A DNA stretch of 64,000 bases from Thermothelomyces thermophilus ATCC 42464 (GCF_000226095.1 NC_016478.1:3958001-4022000); one strand, 5' to 3'; shown: positions 36,286 through 44,936, counted from the stretch's first letter. The notes: a model not told the origin generated them from the letters alone. Translations and numbers: made by a program.

Positions 36286-38547
36286 ATGGTTCAGAACGGA
36301 GGTGACTTCGACCTCGACATCGACATGGCTACCAACGTCACGGCCGAACAGCTGCTCGCTCAGCTTGGTCAACTCCAGCAGCGGATCCAGGAGTTGGACC
36401 AGAGAGACAAGGCTGCTCAAGCTCGAATCAAGGAACTCGAGAACCGCGAAAAGTACTCGCAGAAGTTGGTCAACGAAGCCTACGCCAAAATCGAAGCGCT
36501 CGAGACCGCCAAGGCGAGCCGCATCAAGATCGAACCACCTGGTAAATACGGAGGAACCAAGGAGGATCTCGCAGGATTCCTGACAAACCTCCGATCCTAC
36601 TTCCGGCTCAATGACGACAAGTTTCCGGACGACAAAGCCAAAGTCCTCTACGCAGCCACGAGACTAGAGGGCAAGGCACTCAGATGGTTCGAGCCTACGT
36701 GGAACGACTATCTCACGGAGGAAGACGAAGACGATCGAGACGCGTTTACACGGGCAGTCTTCCGATCTTACGACCGTTTCGAAGAAGAGCTTCGGAAAGT
36801 TTTTGGCGACAAAGACGAGAAGATTCATGCGCAAGAAAGACTCGCCAATCTCCGACAGACCAAGTCAGCAGCCTCCTACGCCGCACAGTTCAGACAGGAC
36901 ATGCTCAAGTCTCAGCTTAACGACGAGGCGTTGATGCAACTGTTCTACAACGGCTTGAAGGAAAAGGTCAAGGACGAGCTGTACAAGTACGATCGGCCTG
37001 AGACTCTGGATGAATACATCGCGCAGGCCATCAGGATCGATGATCGACTCTACGCACGAGAGCAGCAGAAACGAGGTCGAATGAACGGAACCACGGTTAA
37101 GGCCAACGACAAGAAAAAGCGAGCGTACGTTAGTACCTCGTACGGGACGCACCCCGGAGCCATGGATGTGGACGCAGCGCAGAAGCAGGACCAGAAGAAG
37201 GCGACCAAAGACAAGTCCAATGTTACCTGCTACAACTGCGGAAAGAAAGGGCACTACAAGCGAGAATGCCGGAGCCCGAAGAAAGAATGGAAACCAACCC
37301 CCGGAAAGGAAATTGCGGCCATCGACGAAACCACCAAGAACGTCACCGAAGTAGCAGCCACGAGCTACGAAGACAAGGACAGTGACACGGACAGTCTCGG
37401 ACACGACGGCAACGGTGAAGACGAACAAGCACCGTACTCCGAACTGGTCACTGTGGACCCAGAGACAGGTCTTGCCGAATGGGACATGGCAGGAGAGTAT
37501 GCGCCGCCAATTTCGATTCTCCCAATCTTGAGGCAGTGGGGTTTCACAGTCACGCAGAGGCGGGATGGATCGTGGACAACCGACACCCAAGGAATCGAAA
37601 GACCCGGACCCAATGCTCTATTCCTCCAGGAACGAATCGAATGGTACCGCAACGAAGTTTTCCGACTCAACACGGAACTGCGCGAACGGGATGGGCGCTT
37701 GACTCGACTCGCCCAGCAGAGCGATGAGATGAAGGACGAAATGAGGGAACTCCGACGTATCGTGGAAACCATCAAAGGGGAACAGCCTGTGACATATGAT
37801 GGGCCCGATAGCTACGCCGAGCACTTTGACGATCAGCAACTCAGCCACGACGTACGGAACCCCGAGTACCAGTTCATGCGCGCGAACCGCGGAAAAGATG
37901 AGCGTACGTGGGAAAGCTACTGGAAGAAACACTCCTATGTCAGCACTGGAGTACCTACGGTCCACGTACAATGGGAAGGATTCGGGAAAGAGTTCCAATA
38001 CCTTCCAGGCGACGCCACGCGACTGCACCCTCGACATGAGGCACATGCGCAAGTGCCCTGGTTCCAGTGTGTGGCACACGAATGCCGATACCACTTCCGC
38101 GACAAATTCGAAAACAATCACTGGCCGACCCGACAGGAAAACAGGGACGGAGGCTTGTGCCCTGTGGAATGGGTCTACGATGCAGGAAACAGAGCGGCCG
38201 AATTGCTTTGGAAGATCGAAGCCCGCGATCTAGAAAGCATCACGATAGTTCCAAGACGAGCCTGGCCTAGGCACTGCGGAACGGGACGAGACACATGGGA
38301 CTCGTGCTGGAGCAACGATTGCCTCTATCACGCGGACGAAAAGAAATTGCGAATTCGGGAGCTTCAGATGAAGCTATGGCACGCACGACGGAAAGCAGAA
38401 CGGACCCAATGGTGGGAAGCCGCAAGCACTCAATGGCTCACGGAAATGAGCACGATCGACGAAGCCGCTATCAGCCGAACAACCGAAGAGGTCAGCACTG
38501 ACCTGGGAAACGGGTCAGGGCCCTTCGAGGGGCCCGGAAACCATTAA
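36286..38547 (+). CDS. gag: Gag polyprotein of E0
   Basis: 753 residues, forming the particle that packages element RNA. Residues about 8-60 are a strong predicted coiled coil (repeated LQQRIQELDQR-type heptads). Residues about 90-250 resemble the retrotransposon capsid region (LRSYFRLNDDKFPDDKAKV). A CCHC zinc knuckle, CYNCGKKGHYKREC, uses C315, C318, H323 and C328. An acidic linker follows, then a long C-terminal extension of over 400 residues, unusual for gypsy Gag. It has a second coiled coil (about 450-500) and two Cx4Cx2H motifs at C595/C600/H603 and C674/C679/H682. The ATG is the first after the primer-binding site and is preserved in relics. The 3' end overlaps pol by 46 bp in the -1 frame. 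The role of the extension is unknown. Confidence 0.93.
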   Translation: MVQNGGDFDLDIDMATNVTAEQLLAQLGQLQQRIQELDQRDKAAQARIKELENREKYSQKLVNEAYAKIEALETAKASRIKIEPPGKYGGTKEDLAGFLTNLRSYFRLNDDKFPDDKAKVLYAATRLEGKALRWFEPTWNDYLTEEDEDDRDAFTRAVFRSYDRFEEELRKVFGDKDEKIHAQERLANLRQTKSAASYAAQFRQDMLKSQLNDEALMQLFYNGLKEKVKDELYKYDRPETLDEYIAQAIRIDDRLYAREQQKRGRMNGTTVKANDKKKRAYVSTSYGTHPGAMDVDAAQKQDQKKATKDKSNVTCYNCGKKGHYKRECRSPKKEWKPTPGKEIAAIDETTKNVTEVAATSYEDKDSDTDSLGHDGNGEDEQAPYSELVTVDPETGLAEWDMAGEYAPPISILPILRQWGFTVTQRRDGSWTTDTQGIERPGPNALFLQERIEWYRNEVFRLNTELRERDGRLTRLAQQSDEMKDEMRELRRIVETIKGEQPVTYDGPDSYAEHFDDQQLSHDVRNPEYQFMRANRGKDERTWESYWKKHSYVSTGVPTVHVQWEGFGKEFQYLPGDATRLHPRHEAHAQVPWFQCVAHECRYHFRDKFENNHWPTRQENRDGGLCPVEWVYDAGNRAAELLWKIEARDLESITIVPRRAWPRHCGTGRDTWDSCWSNDCLYHADEKKLRIRELQMKLWHARRKAERTQWWEAASTQWLTEMSTIDEAAISRTTEEVSTDLGNGSGPFEGPGNH

Positions 38548-40244
38548 CGCCCGCGCAGCGGCGAGTGGTAGCGCAGTACAGGAGGAACTGGCGCAAGAGA
38601 CCACTATACCGAGACCTCCCGGCAGAAACATGGGAAATCGCCGCAATCTTTGGACGACGGCGGCAAGACAAGCGGCTGTGGATAACAGCACAGTGGAAAC
38701 AGCACGAAATGCTCGCACTAGTGGACAGTGGAGCAGAGATGAATCTGATTTCGCCGACACTTGTGAATCAGCTGCGGATACCCTGGAGAATGAAGCGGAA
38801 GCATGGCATAGTCAAAGGGCCATTTCCGACGCAATGGGTACGCAGGGAGACCGAACCGATCGACATCACTGTGGCAGGGAAGACCACAGCAGTCGTATTC
38901 AGCATCGTGGACATGGGCAACGACAAAGACATGATATTGGGGTTACCATGGCATGAAGATTACGACCCGGACATCAGCTGGAAGAACGGTGGCCACCTGC
39001 GACCCCGAATGGAGTCGTATTCGACCAGCGAGATGGGGAGCGCGCAAGGATCGCGAGCGGACGATGCTCAGAGAAAGGCATGTCCTACGGATCCACCGCA
39101 AGAGACGGACAGTGGCAGGCAGACCACTACGGACTCTGGAAGAAGCGGCATAACGATACCGACGTTGCGACAGGAGGAACGAGCTGAATCGCCGATAGCT
39201 GTTCTCTCCGTTGACGAATGCGGAGCACTGCAATGGGAGCAGTGGGTTGAGACAGGAGAAATCGCCAGTATCGCCATGGACGGAACCAAGTTCGCATACT
39301 ACCAGAAAACCGAGAGACGGGACAAGACTGGGGAAGTACCGAAGGAATACGAAGGACACCCAGCATTCGAACCGAAGCATCTGGAAGGATTACCAGAACA
39401 CGGCCCATGGGATCACGAGATCAAGCTCAAGGAAGGAGCACGACTGAAGTTCTTCAAGATTTACCACACGAGCCAGACACAGAACGAAGAACTTAAGCGA
39501 TATTTGGAGGAGAACCTTCGAAGAGGACATATCCGCCCGTCGACATCGCCAGCAGGCTACCCAATCCTGTTTGTGCCCAAGAAAGACGGAAAGCTACGGT
39601 TATGCGTCGACTATCGGCAACTCAACGAACAGACCGTGAAAAATCGATACCCGTTACCGCTGATCTCACGGCTCCGAGATCAGTTGGCAGGAGCCCAATA
39701 TTTCACGCGTCTTGACTTGCCATCGGCCTACAACCACATACGGATCAAAGAAGGCGACGAGTGGAAAACGGCCTTTAGGACACCTTATGGCCACTACGAG
39801 TACCTCGTCATGCCATTTGGACTTACGAACGCGCCGGCAACGTTCCAAGCCCTGATTGATCAAGCTATCCGACCCTTTCTCGACAAATTTGCGGTATGTT
39901 ATCTCGACGATATACTCATCTTCTCCAAGACGATGGACGAACACCGGAAGCACGTAAAAGCAGTGCTGGACGCGCTGCACGCGTACAAGCTATCAGTCAA
40001 CAAGGGAAAGAGCGAATTCCACGTCAGGAAAACGGTGTTTCTGGGATACGAGATATCCCCAGGACAAATCCGGATGGAACCTTCAAAGGTTGAAGCTATC
40101 AAGAATTGGCCACGACCGACGTCAGTCACGGAAGTACGAAGCTTCATCGGATTTGCAAACTTCTACCGGATGTTCCTCAGGAACTTTGGAGCGATCGCAC
40201 GACCTTTGCACGAACTTACCAAGAAGAACGCTGAATTCCAATGA
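38502..40244 (+). CDS. pol: Pol of E0, first part: protease and reverse transcriptase
   Basis: Open in the -1 frame relative to gag, directly after a stop at 38499-38501; it has no ATG near its start, as expected of a product made by frameshifting. Counting from 38565, the aspartic protease motif DSGAEMN is at residues 54-60, and RT motifs include LCVDYRQLNE, LDLPSAYNHIRI, MPFGLTNAPATFQ and the catalytic YLDD at 446-449 (39900-39911). It ends at TGA 40242-40244, just after the RT thumb/connection (NAEFQ). The frame continues open beyond this stop into RNase H, so this is a single gene broken by a nonsense change. Confidence 0.93.
   Translation, partial: PGKRVRALRGARKPLTPAQRRVVAQYRRNWRKRPLYRDLPAETWEIAAIFGRRRQDKRLWITAQWKQHEMLALVDSGAEMNLISPTLVNQLRIPWRMKRKHGIVKGPFPTQWVRRETEPIDITVAGKTTAVVFSIVDMGNDKDMILGLPWHEDYDPDISWKNGGHLRPRMESYSTSEMGSAQGSRADDAQRKACPTDPPQETDSGRQTTTDSGRSGITIPTLRQEERAESPIAVLSVDECGALQWEQWVETGEIASIAMDGTKFAYYQKTERRDKTGEVPKEYEGHPAFEPKHLEGLPEHGPWDHEIKLKEGARLKFFKIYHTSQTQNEELKRYLEENLRRGHIRPSTSPAGYPILFVPKKDGKLRLCVDYRQLNEQTVKNRYPLPLISRLRDQLAGAQYFTRLDLPSAYNHIRIKEGDEWKTAFRTPYGHYEYLVMPFGLTNAPATFQALIDQAIRPFLDKFAVCYLDDILIFSKTMDEHRKHVKAVLDALHAYKLSVNKGKSEFHVRKTVFLGYEISPGQIRMEPSKVEAIKNWPRPTSVTEVRSFIGFANFYRMFLRNFGAIARPLHELTKKNAEFQ
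38505..38535 (+). promoter_or_regulatory. -1 ribosomal frameshift signal between gag and pol
   Basis: Gag codons CTG GGA AAC contain the canonical slippery heptamer G GGA AAC (38505-38511). After a 6-nt spacer, GGGCCC at 38518-38523 can pair with GGGCCC at 38530-38535 around a 6-nt loop. The pol frame opens only three bases before the heptamer. Relics keep the hairpin; the heptamer is AGGAAAC in several, a RIP-type change. Confidence 0.75.
40242..40244 (+). other. In-frame TGA in pol (nonsense change)
   Basis: Sequence CAA TGA GAA GAG at the RT/RNase H boundary. The E3 relic reads CAA TGG GAA GAG here (minus strand near 55088) and others read TAG, the RIP product of TGG. The change is at the third base, G in GG context, so it is not a typical RIP mutation. 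Confidence 0.85.
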
Positions 40245-42365
40245 GAAGAGCAACACGAGCAGGCATTTACGCAGATTCGCGACGCCATCACCGAGGATCC
40301 AGTACTGGTACTGCCAGACCCCAAGAAGCCATTCGAGGTAGAAACGGACGCTTCAGACTACGCCATCGGAGGACAATTGGGACAACGAGACGAACAAGGG
40401 AAGCTACATCCTGTAGCCTTCTTTTCAAAGAAGCTCGATGGACCACGTCTCAATTATCCGATCCACGACAAGGAACTACTTGCGATTGTCGAAGCTTTCA
40501 AGGAATGGCGACCATACCTCAGCGGCACGATTGAACCGGTACAAGTATATACGGATCACAAGAATTTGCGATACTTCACGACGACGAAGGAACTCAACGG
40601 ACGACAAATACGATGGGCAGAATTCCTCGCGGAATTCAACTTTGAGATCCGCTACAAGAAGGGCAAAGAGAACGCACGAGCGGACATCTTAAGTCGACGA
40701 ACGGATCACACGGAAGGACGAACGGGAACGACACCACCGTTGTTCAAGGAACGGACAGACGGAACGCTGCATCACGAGACGCAGACACCCGTGGAAGATG
40801 ATCCACTTGACTCGTTCCTCGAATGCTGCGCAATCTTTCGAGAAGAAAGGATCAACGAGGCACAGTATCAAGCAGCACCCGGACCAGTGGTACCTGACGG
40901 AGTAGAAGAGAAAGATGGGAAACTCTGGTACCGAGGCAAAGCGTACATCCACGACAAAGGTCAACAGCTGCGGATGATTCGAGAACTCCACGAGTCGAAA
41001 CTCGGAGGACACAAAGGAGTTACGAAGACTGTCGCACAAGTCAAGAAACACTACGACTTTCCACAGTTGACGACACGAGTTAAGGAAGTCGTACGGAACT
41101 GCGACATCTGCAATCGGAGCAAAACGGCACGACACAAGCCGTACGGGCTACTTCAGCCACTACCAACAGCTGACAAACCATGGAGTTCAGTTACGATGGA
41201 CTTCATTACGAAGCTGCCAGAATCCAAGGACACGGCCACAGGAGTGACCTACGACAGTATTCTTACTGTAGTAGATCGCCTGACTAAGTGGGCATACTTC
41301 TTTCCCTACAAGGAGTCCTGGACAGCGGAACAGTTGGCAGACGTGATCTATCGGCAAGTTGCATCAGTGCATGCTTGGCCGCAAGAATGGATCACCGACA
41401 GAGACACCAAGTTCGCATCGAAGTTCTGGCAAGCGTTAATGCAACGATTGGGCGTTAACAGCAAGCTGTCAACGGCATATCACCCACAGACTGACGGACA
41501 AACGGAGCGACTAAACCAAGTTGTTGAGCAGTACCTCCGCTCTTACGTCAACTACCAGCAAAACGACTGGGTCATGCTGTTACCAACAGCACAACTCGCC
41601 TACAACACGACGCCGACAGAAACGACCAAAGTCACACCGTTCTTCGCGAACTACGGATATGAAGCAGACCTTAGGCAAGGACCAGAGGTCACAGTGCCAA
41701 GAGCAGCAGTCAAAGCAGAACAGATGCACGCACTGCACGAGAAGCTCAAGAAGGAACTCGAGTTTGTCAAGACCAGAATGAAGAACTACTACGACAAACA
41801 CAGGCTCGAGGGACCTCGCCTAGAGAGGGGAGATAAAGTCTACCTGATCGCACGAAACTTACGAACCAAACGACCAAGCACGAAGCTGGACTTCAAGAAG
41901 GTCGGACCCTTCGTTATCAAAGAACGAATTTCGACATCCAACTACCGACTATCGTTACCGTCATCTATGCGACTACGGACGGATGTTTTTCATATTTCAC
42001 TTCTCGAACCAGCACCAAAGAACGCCGAGGTTGCCACGCACATCGAAGCAGAGGACGAAGAGGAAGAATGGGACGTCGAAGAAATTCTGGATTCACGCAT
42101 CATCAACGGAGAACTGCAGTACCTGGTCAAATGGCTTGATTTTGGGCCAGAAGACAACTCATGGGAACCAGTTAAGAACCTGAGTTGCCCCGAGAAACTT
42201 CAGCAGTTCCACCAGAGGAACCCTGACCGACCGAAAGCGACGAACCCGAAACCAACCCGAAATCGGCCAGCAAGGACGGATCCAAAGGAACTTCAGGATA
42301 CACGGCATCCCAAAGCTGTCCGAAATCGGCGGACAGGCGAGATGGGGTCGAAGAAGACGCAGTAA
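40245..42365 (+). CDS. pol: Pol of E0, second part: RNase H, integrase, chromodomain
   Basis: Same frame as the first part, after the TGA; the first ATG is at 40377, inside RNase H. RNase H residues: D in VETDASDYAIGG, E in HDKELLAI, D in VYTDHKNL. Counting from 40377, the integrase zinc finger uses H205, H212, C242 and C245, and the catalytic triad is D275, D341, E377 (D-x65-D-x35-E). The GPY/F module has GPFVIKERIS at 510-519. A chromodomain at about 564-614 (WDVEEILDSRI, YLVKWLDF, NSWEPVKNL) would bind methylated histone H3 and steer insertion to heterochromatin, which fits the nested insertions here. The last 194 bp overlap the antisense gene. Confidence 0.92.
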   Translation, partial: EEQHEQAFTQIRDAITEDPVLVLPDPKKPFEVETDASDYAIGGQLGQRDEQGKLHPVAFFSKKLDGPRLNYPIHDKELLAIVEAFKEWRPYLSGTIEPVQVYTDHKNLRYFTTTKELNGRQIRWAEFLAEFNFEIRYKKGKENARADILSRRTDHTEGRTGTTPPLFKERTDGTLHHETQTPVEDDPLDSFLECCAIFREERINEAQYQAAPGPVVPDGVEEKDGKLWYRGKAYIHDKGQQLRMIRELHESKLGGHKGVTKTVAQVKKHYDFPQLTTRVKEVVRNCDICNRSKTARHKPYGLLQPLPTADKPWSSVTMDFITKLPESKDTATGVTYDSILTVVDRLTKWAYFFPYKESWTAEQLADVIYRQVASVHAWPQEWITDRDTKFASKFWQALMQRLGVNSKLSTAYHPQTDGQTERLNQVVEQYLRSYVNYQQNDWVMLLPTAQLAYNTTPTETTKVTPFFANYGYEADLRQGPEVTVPRAAVKAEQMHALHEKLKKELEFVKTRMKNYYDKHRLEGPRLERGDKVYLIARNLRTKRPSTKLDFKKVGPFVIKERISTSNYRLSLPSSMRLRTDVFHISLLEPAPKNAEVATHIEAEDEEEEWDVEEILDSRIINGELQYLVKWLDFGPEDNSWEPVKNLSCPEKLQQFHQRNPDRPKATNPKPTRNRPARTDPKELQDTRHPKAVRNRRTGEMGSKKTQ

Positions 42366-42810
42366 CCCCAGAAGCTTCCGCTGCCACCGCCGCCGCAGCC
42401 TCCTCACGTTCCACTCGCTCCAACTCCTCCACACTGTCGATACCCCGAGCGATAGCCCTCATCATCTTCTCAAACCACATTCGCTTCTGTTTCCGGAGAC
42501 GAAGGACCCGCTCCTCAGCAGCCATAAGCTCATCCTCAAGTTTTTGATGCTGAGCCGCAATAGACCGAAGCTGAGCAGGAGAAACGCCAAGAACGTCACA
42601 ATTCGAACGCTTGTTGCGAACGCACTCTGCGCATCGAGAAGAATCGCTTTTCGAAACCTCGCACGAACTAAGGCCTTTGGACTCGCACGGCGTACAAGGA
42701 CGCATCGTTAAAAGATTATCCGAGGAGAGAATCGCGGCCAGGAGATGGTTGGCACGAAGAGTCGACGCAGCAGGTTTAGATTTCGACTTCTTTCTCACAC
42801 GATCAGCCAT
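42172..42810 (-). CDS. Antisense Zn2Cys6-like coiled-coil protein of E0
   Basis: 212 residues from ATG 42810; the frame stays open upstream to 43062 (296 aa) but the MADRV start is preferred because the type I relics begin MADRIS at the same place and upstream sequence enters the LTR. Residues 1-13 are basic (VRKKSKSK), possibly a nuclear signal. Cysteines 39, 42, 50, 60, 63 and 71 have the spacing CX2CX7CX9CX2CX7C, close to fungal Zn2Cys6 clusters; relic versions have the canonical CX2CX6CX8CX2CX6C. Residues about 78-140 look like a coiled coil (HQKLEDELMAAEERVLRLRK), often the dimerisation part of such factors. The C-terminal 60 residues are low in charge. It is transcribed toward pol and its stop lies inside the chromodomain codons. 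A DNA-binding regulator is the best guess; biochemical function is unknown. Confidence 0.72.
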   Translation of the reverse strand: MADRVRKKSKSKPAASTLRANHLLAAILSSDNLLTMRPCTPCESKGLSSCEVSKSDSSRCAECVRNKRSNCDVLGVSPAQLRSIAAQHQKLEDELMAAEERVLRLRKQKRMWFEKMMRAIARGIDSVEELERVEREEAAAAVAAEASGVTASSSTPSRLSADFGQLWDAVYPEVPLDPSLLADFGLVSGSSLSVGQGSSGGTAEVSRGNSGS

Positions 42811-42905
42811 CTCGACAACATCGTGGGAAGGCAAAGGAAGGAAGAAACTGGGAAACGCAATTACGTACAGACAGGGGATGATGGCGCTATTTGAAACGGA
42901 CCGGA

Positions 42906-42925
42906 GTCTTTCGAGGACGAAAGAC
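42906..42925. other. Conserved hairpin between the antisense gene and the 3' LTR
   Basis: GTCTTTCG-AGGA-CGAAAGAC, a perfect 8-bp stem. Relics have GGCTTTC paired with GAAAGCC at the same place (for example 10365-10383 and 52436-52452), so one T-A pair is replaced by G-C on both sides. It precedes the polypurine tract and would be in the antisense gene's 5' leader. Confidence 0.55.
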
Positions 42926-42927
42926 CT

Positions 42928-42937
42928 GAAGGAGGGG
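42928..42937 (+). other. Polypurine tract
   Basis: GAAGGAGGGG, five bases (CATCG) before the 3' LTR; it primes plus-strand DNA synthesis in LTR elements. Confidence 0.7.
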
Positions 42938-42942
42938 CATCG

Positions 42943-43356
42943 TGTCACGATTTGGCTGCATAAGGCGACCCGGCAAGGCGCACAGAACCAATCAGGAACC
43001 ACAAGACCTAAGGACCAATCAGGAAGTGATCGCAGTGATCGCACTTCGATCAAGACGAGCACTTGGGTAACGATCGCAGGATCGCAGCAGCGATCGCACG
43101 ATCAAGACTCAAGGGGGAAAGGACAAGGAAATTGTATATAGTCACTCGTTCTGGCGAACTCTGGGAGTTCACCAGTGGTAACAATCACAATCACAGTACT
43201 CATACCAAGCATTGCTGATTACTGTGAGAGACAACTCTAAGTGTTGTTGTGAACCCTTTGGCTTCACCGAATCCCTCAGACGACCTGCCTGCTTGTCCCG
43301 CTTCACCCACCTCCGTCTGGACCCTTTCAGAAGCAGTCTGAGTTGGGTTCGTCACA
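42943..43356 (+). repeat. 3' LTR of E0
   Basis: 414 bp, same sequence as 35845-36258. Its U3 may also act in the opposite direction as promoter region for the antisense gene, whose start is 133 bp away. Confidence 0.97.
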
Positions 43357-43361
43357 TCTAG
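43357..43361. repeat. Right TSD of the intact element (TCTAG)
   Basis: Partner of 35840-35844. Confidence 0.95.
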
Positions 43362-44936
43362 GTTCCGTACGTCATTACTAAGTTACTAGGCGTTAAGGTA
43401 TTCGGTATAGCTATCAGGCCTATTATATATCACAGGCTATTCTCCTTTAATAGTTTCTATAATATATTAGAGTTCCCTCGTCTCGTCCCTTATCTTATCG
43501 CTCCACTAGACGAGTCGAATCAAGCGTCTATCCCGTTTATATAGTTCCGTATTAAGCCGGCAAACTTCATTATAGTACTATTTGATTCGTTCCTAAAGGA
43601 ATAGAACATTAGGTCCGGGTCTTTCGATTCCTTAGGTGTCGGTTGTCTATAATCTATCCTACCTCTATATAACTATAAAACCCCACTGCCTTAAGGCTAG
43701 GAGAATCGAAATTAGTAGTACATATTCTCTTACTATGTCCTATTCGGCAAGACCTATCTCTAGGTCTATAGTAACCAGTTCAGAGTATAGTGCTTGTTTG
43801 TCTTTATCGTTACTATCGTGTCCGAGACTATCTATATTACTGCCCCTATCTTTGTAGCTTGTAGCTACTACTTCGATAACGTCCTTAGTGGTTTCGTCGA
43901 TAGCCGTAATTTCCTTTCTAGGGACTATCTTCTACTCTTTCTTCGGGCTTCGACATTCTTGCTTATAGTGCCCTTTCTTTCTATAGTTATAATAGGTAAT
44001 ATAGGACTTATCTTTGGTTATCTTCTTCTAGTCTTACTTCTATGCTATATCTATATCTATAGCTTTAGGGTATATCTTATATGAGGTACTAATATATACT
44101 TGCTTTTTCTTATCATTAGCCTTAACTATAGTTCTATTTATTTAGCCTTGTTTCTGCTACTCCTATATATAGAGTTGATTATTAATTCTAATAGCCTATA
44201 TAATATATTTATCTAGGGTCTTAGGCCGATTATACTTATATAGCTCGTCTTTAACCTTTTCCTTTAAGCTATTATAGAATAATTATATTAATGCCTCGTC
44301 GTTAAGCTAAGACTTAAGTATATCCTATCTAAACTATATAATATAAGAGGCTACTAACTTAGTCTATCGGAGATTAGCGAGTCTTTCTTACGTATAAATC
44401 TTCTCGTCTTTGTTACTAAAAACCTTCTAAAGCTCTTCTTCAAAACGGTTGTAAGATCGAAAGACTGCTTATATAAACGTATCTTGGTCATCTTTGTCTT
44501 TCTTAATAAGATAGTCATTCTATATAGGCTTAAACTATCTAAGTACTTTACCCTCTAATCTTATAGCTATATAAAGGACTTTGGCCTTATTATCTAGAAA
44601 CTTATCATCATTAAGCCAGAAGTAAGATTAAAGGTTTATTAGGAATCCTATAAGGTCCTCCTTAGTTCCTCTGTATTTGCTAGGTAGTTTAATCTTGATA
44701 TAGCTTGCTTTGGCGCCCTCGAGTGCCTTAATTTTGGTATAGGCCTCGTTAACTAGCTTCTACGAGTGCTTTTCGCCGTTCTCGAGTTCCTTAATTCGAG
44801 CTTAAGTAGCCTTATCTCTCTAGTCTAACTCCTAGATCTGCTAATAGAGTTAACTAAGCTAAGCGAGCAGCTATTTAGCTATAACGTTAGTAGCTATATT
44901 GATGTCGAGGTCGAAGTTACCTCTGTTCTAAACTAT
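43357..44936 (-). pseudogene. gag remnant of E4, N-terminal part
   Basis: Minus-strand gag from the E0 target site back to the mutated start (CAT to TAT at 44934-44936). The zinc-knuckle region is near 43950-43990. Minus-strand stops of the RIP type throughout. Confidence 0.87.

Larger units (their letters stand above)
35845..43356 (+). mobile_element. E0: recent, unmutated Ty3/gypsy chromovirus (type V)
   Basis: A 7512-bp element with 414-bp LTRs that appear identical over their whole length, a perfect TSD, self-priming signal, gag, frameshift site, pol with chromodomain, antisense zinc-cluster gene and polypurine tract. It shows none of the RIP mutations of the flanking copies, so it inserted after the last RIP episode. 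One in-frame TGA in pol means it cannot make full Gag-Pol without readthrough. The family relationship to chromoviruses rests on the GPY/F module and C-terminal chromodomain. Confidence 0.97.

Noticed and set aside
36865-37590. 241-codon minus-strand open frame inside gag
   Set aside because: Fully antisense to the intact gag, without a recognisable domain; similar shadow frames recur in the relics (for example 57838-58236) because gag codon usage leaves the opposite strand open.
42811-43062. Upstream extension of the antisense frame to 296 residues
   Set aside because: The added 84 codons run into the 3' LTR, and type I relics support the start at MADR.
42611-43141. 176-codon plus-strand open frame at the end of E0
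   Set aside because: Opposite-strand shadow of the antisense zinc-cluster gene, running into the LTR; no domain, not maintained in relics.
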